A stretch of DNA of 64,000 bases, from positions 62,001-126,000 of the forward strand of contig NZ_BMPY01000010.1 in NCBI RefSeq assembly GCF_014647835.1, written 5' to 3'. The notes beneath the pieces were generated by a model. The model was not told where the DNA came from. It did no database searches and saw only the letters and a program-made list of their open reading frames with translations. The stretch is from Microbispora rosea subsp. aerata. Lineage in GTDB: Bacteria > Actinomycetota > Actinomycetes > Streptosporangiales > Streptosporangiaceae. The translations under genes were made by a program, and so were the position numbers. Every line of letters begins with the position of its first letter. The first letter of the stretch is position 1. Shown here piece after piece: positions 59,512-64,000 of the stretch.

Positions 59512-61560
59512 TCACACGCGTACCAGCAGAAGTTCTGCGCCGCGGTAGACGGGAGTCGCTCCCGGCAGCCGGGACAAGAACGTGTTCTCATCCACCCCGG
59601 CGGCGAGCACATAGCGCACCCCCTCCCGCCGGAGCGCGCCGGTCAGCGGCGCCGTCGCCGGCCCGGCCAGCAAGGCGCCGACGCGCCGCGCGCGAGGGCT
59701 TTCCTCGGCCACCCGGATCAGCCGCCCGCCGCCCGCGCCGACGACGAGAGCGTCGTTCCACACCACCGGCCGGGAGAACATCTTGGTGGCGGGATCGAGG
59801 ACCACCCGGCCGCCGTTCCAGGAGAAGGCCCGGTAGGCGCTCCACGGCAGCGACAGCAGCGCGCCGGGAGCCGGGTCCCCGTTCACGACGGCCTGGACCC
59901 GCCGCCACTCCTCGGGATACTCCGCCGTCCCCAGCCTGCCGAACGCGCCCAGCGCGAACGTCGGCAGCACCAGCACCGGCACCGCCAGCGCGGCCACGGC
60001 GACCGGCGCCGGCATGGCCGCGCGCAGGGCCGTCACCGCCACCGCCACGCCCATCGCCTGCGCCAGCGCGAGCGGCGCGACGTACGCCTGGCCGTCGCGG
60101 AGCGGGCCGAACCCCGCCCACCATCCGATCAGAGCGCGCGGCACACCCGGCGCGAAGGCCCCGGCGCACGCGATGAGCAGACCGGCGCACGCCGCCACGG
60201 CCAGCCCCCGCCACCACGCGGGCCGCCGTACGGACCCGAGCCGCGCCGACCCGAGGCGTACGAACCCGGCGATCGCGACGAGGGTGAGGGCGAGGCGGGC
60301 GGCGGCGAGCGCGGGCATGTCTTGTCCCGGCACGGCGGCGTGGGAGTTCCAGATGCCGCCGAGGGTGAGCAGGCTGCCGAGCGTCCCGAACGGCCCGTCC
60401 GCCCGGGGCGCGAAGGCGGTCACCCCGGCGGGGTCGGCCACGGCGTCCGCCGTCGAAACGAGCGCCGGGACGAGCCACGGCAGGCTGAGCACGACGACCA
60501 CGGCCAGCGGCGTCGCCACCGACGACAGCACCGAGGACGGCCCCGGAGACGACACGGAAGACAGCGCCGGGGAGGCCCCAGGCGACCGCACGTGGCGACG
60601 ATGAAGCTCTCCGAGGTGGCGCCGGAGACCCGGGAACCGGCGCAGGCGTCGCCAAGCGCGGCACACCCCTTGACGTCCCCGGGACAGCACCGTCCGCGCA
60701 CGCGCGCCCCTTCTCGACCCCGCGTGCGCGCCTCTCCCCGCCCCGGCACCGGCGACGGTCGTCGCGCGGCCCCGCGACTCCGGCCCCGGCCGTCGCGGGA
60801 GTCCCCGCAGCGCGGCCACCGGGAGCACGGTCAGCGCGCTGACGAGCATGGCCTGAAACCCGCCCACGGCGGCGGGCAGGAGGGCCACCGCGAGCCGTGC
60901 CGCCCCGCCACGGGCCGCGGCACGTACGGCCCAGGGCAGCCCGGCGTATCCGAGCAGCAGCGCCCACTGCCCGATGAGCAGCCGCTGGGCCAGGTAGGCG
61001 TTCCAGGCGTAGAACGCCGCCGCGGCCAGCGGGGCCACGAGCACTCCCGTCCCGCCCGACCCCAGGCCCGTCGGAGCCAGAGCTCGTGCCCCCGCTCCGT
61101 CCGCCCGGCGCGCGCCCGCGCCCCTCGGCCCGCGCGCACCCCCACCACCGACCAAGGGCGTGCCCCCCGGCCCGGACGCGTCCCTGCCCGCGTCGCCGTG
61201 GGCGGCACGCGGGGAGAGGGCGTCGCCCACCAGGGCCCCGGCCCCGGACGCGGCCAGCACGAACAGCCCGAGCAGGATCGCCTTCTGCACGATCTCGGCC
61301 GGGACCACGGCCGACAGCAGCGCCACGACCTGGTCGCTCGGCACGGCCCGGGGGAACCCCTCGGGCAGGCGCACCGGCTGCTCCGGGACGAACACCATGT
61401 CGTAGCGCAGCGCGAACCCCGGCCCGAGGGCGGGCCAGAGCGCCAGGAGCCCGAGCGCAAGGCCGACCAGGGCCGGCCCCAACCGCGCGAACACCGGCCC
61501 CCGGGCGGCACCGTCGCGCCCCGCGAGGCCGGACCACGCGAATCGGAAGGGCCGCCACAT
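59512..61560 (-). CDS. Polytopic membrane protein related to GT-C glycosyltransferases
   Basis: A 682-aa protein with about ten to twelve predicted helices. GFALRYDMVFVPEQPVRLPE resembles the first extracytoplasmic loop of AftD-type proteins, and the end (REGVRYVLAAGVDENTFL) resembles the AftD motif VRYLLIRND. Two hydrophilic Gly/Ala/Arg-rich inserts interrupt the helices (residues about 118-165 and 255-345). The second contains a 72-bp DNA patch shared with the S1 protease gene, read here in another frame. It lies beside the DUF2613/GT4/aftD group, so a glycan-assembly role is likely; the substrate is unknown. Confidence 0.75.
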   Translation of the reverse strand: MWRPFRFAWSGLAGRDGAARGPVFARLGPALVGLALGLLALWPALGPGFALRYDMVFVPEQPVRLPEGFPRAVPSDQVVALLSAVVPAEIVQKAILLGLFVLAASGAGALVGDALSPRAAHGDAGRDASGPGGTPLVGGGGARGPRGAGARRADGAGARALAPTGLGSGGTGVLVAPLAAAAFYAWNAYLAQRLLIGQWALLLGYAGLPWAVRAAARGGAARLAVALLPAAVGGFQAMLVSALTVLPVAALRGLPRRPGPESRGRATTVAGAGAGRGAHAGSRRGARARTVLSRGRQGVCRAWRRLRRFPGLRRHLGELHRRHVRSPGASPALSSVSSPGPSSVLSSVATPLAVVVVLSLPWLVPALVSTADAVADPAGVTAFAPRADGPFGTLGSLLTLGGIWNSHAAVPGQDMPALAAARLALTLVAIAGFVRLGSARLGSVRRPAWWRGLAVAACAGLLIACAGAFAPGVPRALIGWWAGFGPLRDGQAYVAPLALAQAMGVAVAVTALRAAMPAPVAVAALAVPVLVLPTFALGAFGRLGTAEYPEEWRRVQAVVNGDPAPGALLSLPWSAYRAFSWNGGRVVLDPATKMFSRPVVWNDALVVGAGGGRLIRVAEESPRARRVGALLAGPATAPLTGALRREGVRYVLAAGVDENTFLSRLPGATPVYRGAELLLVRV
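60591..60662 (-). repeat. 72-bp patch shared with the protease gene
   Basis: On the minus strand it matches 43451-43522 at 68 of 72 bases, with 41 contiguous identical bases at one end. It lies in the second insert of the polytopic protein gene and is read in a different frame, giving LRRHLGELHRRHV. Confidence 0.9.
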
Positions 61561-61756
61561 GCCGTACAGGCTATTGGGTCGTCGCCTGGGCTCACGGCCG
61601 TAACCGGGCGTGATCGGCCCGCGCGTCCGAGGGCGGTCCGCCCAAGGACGAGGCAGGTCGGGGCCGGCCCCGCCAGGCTCGGCACCGCACCGCCCAGGCC
61701 GGTCCGGCGTGGAGCGCCCGCGGAGACGACGCCGCCGCGCACGGCGGCATGCTCGA

Positions 61757-61789
61757 GATCGGGCGGGCCGGGTGCGGGCCCGCCCGATC
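61757..61789 (-). terminator. Strong hairpin after the acyl-CoA dehydrogenase gene
   Basis: Perfect 13-base arms GATCGGGCGGGCC and GGCCCGCCCGATC around a seven-base loop, ten bases after the stop. The rest of the gap 61561-61798 shows no gene. Confidence 0.85.
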
Positions 61790-61798
61790 GCGCGAGGG

Positions 61799-64000
61799 CT
61801 ACTTGCCGGGCTCGGGGTCGCGGGGCAGGCCGAGCATGCGCTCGGCGATGATGTTGAGCTGCACCTCCGTGGTGCCGCCGTAGATCGTCATGGCGCGGGT
61901 GGCGAGCACGGCGCGGTTCCAGTAGCCGGCGTCGCCGAGCTTCCAGTCCGCGGCGGTGACCGCGGCGGTGCCGAGCAGCGAGACCGCCACCTCGGAGACG
62001 TGCTGCGCGTGCGCGGTGGACAGCAGCTTGCGCACCGACGCGTCGGCGCCGGGCTCGCTGCCGGCGAGCTGCTTGAGGGTCACCCGCAGCGACAGCGCGT
62101 TGATCGAGTGCGCCTCGCAGACCACGCGGGCGAGGTCCTGCCGCTCGACGGCGGTGAGCTCCCGGCCCAGCCGGCCGGCCAGGCCGAGCAGGTCGGGCAC
62201 CGAGGCGCCGGTGCCGCCCGAGCCGGACGACAGCGACACCCGCTCGTTCGACAGCGTGTTCCTGGCGACCCGCCAGCCCTCGTTGACCTCCCCGACGACC
62301 ATCTCGTCCGGCACGAAGACGTCGTCGAGGAACACTTCGTTGAACAGGTTCTCCCCGGTCATCTCGGTCAGCGGCCGTACGGTGACGCCGGGCGCCTTCA
62401 TGTCCACCAGGAAGTACGTGATGCCGTCGTGCTTGGGCTTGGAAGTGTCGGAGCGGGCGATGCAGATGCCCCATTCGGCGACGTGCGCCACCGACGTCCA
62501 GATCTTCTGGCCGTTGAGCTTCCAGCCGCCCTCGACCTTCTCCGCCTTCATCTGCAGGGACGCGAGGTCGGAGCCCGCCCCCGGCTCGGAGAAGAGCTGG
62601 CACCAGACCAGCTCGCCGCTCAGCGTGGACGGCAGGAACCGCTCCTGCTGCTCCGGCGTGCCGTACGCGACCAGCGACGGCACCACCCACGCGCCGATGA
62701 TCATCTGGGGCAGCTTGATCTTGGCCGCCCTGATCTCCTGGTGGATGAGCACCTGCTCCAGCGGGGAGGCCGCGCGGCCCCAGGGCTTGGGCAGGTGCGG
62801 CATGACGAACCCGGCCTTGGCCAGGGCCCGCTTCTGCTCGACGCCCTCCAGCGCGGCGATCTCGGCGAGCTCCGCGCGGATGGCCTCGCGCAGCGGCTCC
62901 GCCTCCTCCGGCAGGTCGATCTCCATCTCCCGGGAGACGCCGTCGAGCGCGAGCGCGGCCACCCGGTCGGACCACTCGGAGGAGGGCCCGAGCAGCGCGC
63001 GGATGGTCAGCGCCCGCCGGTAGTAGAGGTGGGCGTCATGCTCGAAGGTGTAGCCGATGCCGCCGAACGTCTGGATGGCGTCCTTGGCGCACTGCACAGC
63101 GGCGTCGGGCGCCATGACGGCGGCGATCGCGGCGGCGTAGCCGCGCTCGGCGCCCTCCGCCCGGGTGGCGTCCCAGACCGTGGCCCGGGCCTGCTCCAGC
63201 GCCACCAGCATGCGCGAGATCTTGTGCTTGACGCCCTGGAACTGGCCGATCGGGCGGCCGAACTGCACCCGGACCTTGGCGTAGTCGGCGGCGGCGGACA
63301 CGCACCAGGCGGCCACCCCGACGGCGTCCGCGCCGAGGACGATCGCGGCGATGTCGCGCACCTCGGTGGCGGTCAACCCGGTCAGCACCCGCTCGGCGGG
63401 CACCCGTACGCCGTCCAGCTCGACCTTGGCCACGCCCCGGGTGAGGTCGAGCGACTTGACCGGGGTGACCGTCGCCTGGGCGGCGTCGACCGCCACCCAC
63501 TCCTCGCCGGCGTCCGTCGTCACGGGCAGGACCAGCGCGTCGGCGACCGCGCCGCCGAGGACGAACCCCGCCGCGCCGGTGATCGTCAGCGCGTCGCCGT
63601 CGCGCGCGCCGCTGATCTGCGCGTCGAGCGCCACCGCGCCGACAAGCGACCCGTCCGCGAGCCCGGGCAGCAGGTCGGCCTGGGCCTTCTTGTTCTCCGA
63701 GGCGAGGATCGCGGCGCCGGCGAGGACGGTCGGCACCATCGGGCCCGGGGCCACGCGCTCCGACAGCGCCTCGATCGCCACCGCCGTCTCGAGCAGGCCG
63801 TAGCCGGAGCCGCCGTACTCCTCGGGGATGTGCAGCCCGAGCAGCCCTTGGCCGGCGAGAGCGGACCAGAAGACGGGGCGCTCCTCCGTGCCCGCGTCGG
63901 CGAGGACGCCGACCGTGCTCCGCACCACCTCGGCGGGAACGGCCCGCTCGGCCCAGCCGGTCACCGACTCGCGAAGCGCTTCGTGCTCCTCGCTCAGCCC
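61799..64000 (-). CDS. Two-domain acyl-CoA dehydrogenase, 5' end beyond window
   Basis: 733 residues are visible and the frame is open to the right edge with plausible N-terminal sequence (LSEEHEALRESVTGWAERAV), so the start lies outside. Two acyl-CoA dehydrogenase domains are fused: residues about 15-345 (GLHIPEEYGGSGYGLLETAV, QTFGGIGYTFEHDAHLYYRR) and about 355-725 (SEPGAGSDLASLQMKA, NGQKIWTSVAHVAEWGICIA, MTIYGGTTEVQLNIIAERML). Such fused FadE-type proteins (FadE6-like, about 730 aa) are actinobacterial and act in fatty or steroid side-chain beta-oxidation. The substrate is not defined here. Confidence 0.92.
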   Translation of the reverse strand, partial: GLSEEHEALRESVTGWAERAVPAEVVRSTVGVLADAGTEERPVFWSALAGQGLLGLHIPEEYGGSGYGLLETAVAIEALSERVAPGPMVPTVLAGAAILASENKKAQADLLPGLADGSLVGAVALDAQISGARDGDALTITGAAGFVLGGAVADALVLPVTTDAGEEWVAVDAAQATVTPVKSLDLTRGVAKVELDGVRVPAERVLTGLTATEVRDIAAIVLGADAVGVAAWCVSAAADYAKVRVQFGRPIGQFQGVKHKISRMLVALEQARATVWDATRAEGAERGYAAAIAAVMAPDAAVQCAKDAIQTFGGIGYTFEHDAHLYYRRALTIRALLGPSSEWSDRVAALALDGVSREMEIDLPEEAEPLREAIRAELAEIAALEGVEQKRALAKAGFVMPHLPKPWGRAASPLEQVLIHQEIRAAKIKLPQMIIGAWVVPSLVAYGTPEQQERFLPSTLSGELVWCQLFSEPGAGSDLASLQMKAEKVEGGWKLNGQKIWTSVAHVAEWGICIARSDTSKPKHDGITYFLVDMKAPGVTVRPLTEMTGENLFNEVFLDDVFVPDEMVVGEVNEGWRVARNTLSNERVSLSSGSGGTGASVPDLLGLAGRLGRELTAVERQDLARVVCEAHSINALSLRVTLKQLAGSEPGADASVRKLLSTAHAQHVSEVAVSLLGTAAVTAADWKLGDAGYWNRAVLATRAMTIYGGTTEVQLNIIAERMLGLPRDPEPGK

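Noticed and set aside
60831-62975. 714-aa frame spanning the acyl-CoA dehydrogenase and polytopic genes
   Set aside because: It is a frame shadow over two well-supported genes and shows only low-complexity Arg/Gly sequence.

Overview
The window is 64 kb of very GC-rich DNA with strong G/C bias at third codon positions, frequent GTG and TTG starts, hairpin terminators mostly lacking T-runs, mycothiol-type (glutathione-free) actinobacterial gene content, and family matches typical of filamentous actinomycetes. I infer a Streptosporangiales-type actinomycete (Nonomuraea/Streptosporangium-like); this is a judgement from gene content, not from a marker gene. No tRNA, rRNA, CRISPR array, insertion sequence or prophage was seen. 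The sequence looks chromosomal.

Region by region: (1) 64-3361 is a tyrosine/homogentisate degradation operon, hmgA - unknown gene - fahA. (2) 3507-16506 is a peptidoglycan (MurNAc/muropeptide) salvage locus: a MerR regulator, anmK, a secreted DigH-like glycan hydrolase, a divergent RpiR/MurR-type regulator, and an opposing operon of a lipoprotein solute-binding protein, two permeases, two ATPases and murQ. A shared operator-like motif lies in front of digH/murR and in front of the solute-binding protein gene. Between the two permease genes is a chain of short ORFs joined by ATGA overlaps. MurQ carries a long heptapeptide-repeat extension. (3) 16655-19619 holds a Cys-rich mini-protein, a TauE/SafE-like membrane protein with a His-rich loop and a cupredoxin-like tail, and a Sel1-repeat protein. 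(4) 20271-24570 has alanine dehydrogenase, a class III aminotransferase and an M20 peptidase. (5) 24915-30559 has a secreted pectate lyase with a ricin-type lectin domain and a degenerate ABC ATPase/YhgE/TetR operon.

(6) 30623-42906 is a mixed housekeeping and regulatory stretch: an Rpn-like nuclease-family protein, a solute-binding/VWA fusion, a thioesterase with its TetR, a threonine-dehydratase-like enzyme with a divergent LysR, a secreted protein, XRE/methionine aminopeptidase, a LysE exporter, a DUF89 phosphatase, a decayed nitronate monooxygenase gene with a KstR-like site, and another LysR. (7) 43220-44365 encodes a secreted alpha-lytic-type protease. (8) 44408-61560 is an envelope glycan locus with DprE1, DprE2, a UbiA-type phosphoribosyltransferase, two DUF3068 proteins, an acyltransferase, two polytopic membrane proteins, a methyltransferase, an AftD-like arabinofuranosyltransferase, a GT4 glycosyltransferase and a 43-aa DUF2613-like protein. 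(9) 61799 to the right edge is a two-domain acyl-CoA dehydrogenase whose 5' end lies outside the window.

The most unusual features are the ATGA-coupled mini-ORF chain, the repeat-extended MurQ, a 72-bp patch shared by the protease gene and a distant membrane-protein gene, a decaprenyl-phosphoryl-arabinose pathway set in what looks like a non-mycolate actinomycete, and a general abundance of short tandem repeats at gene ends and junctions.
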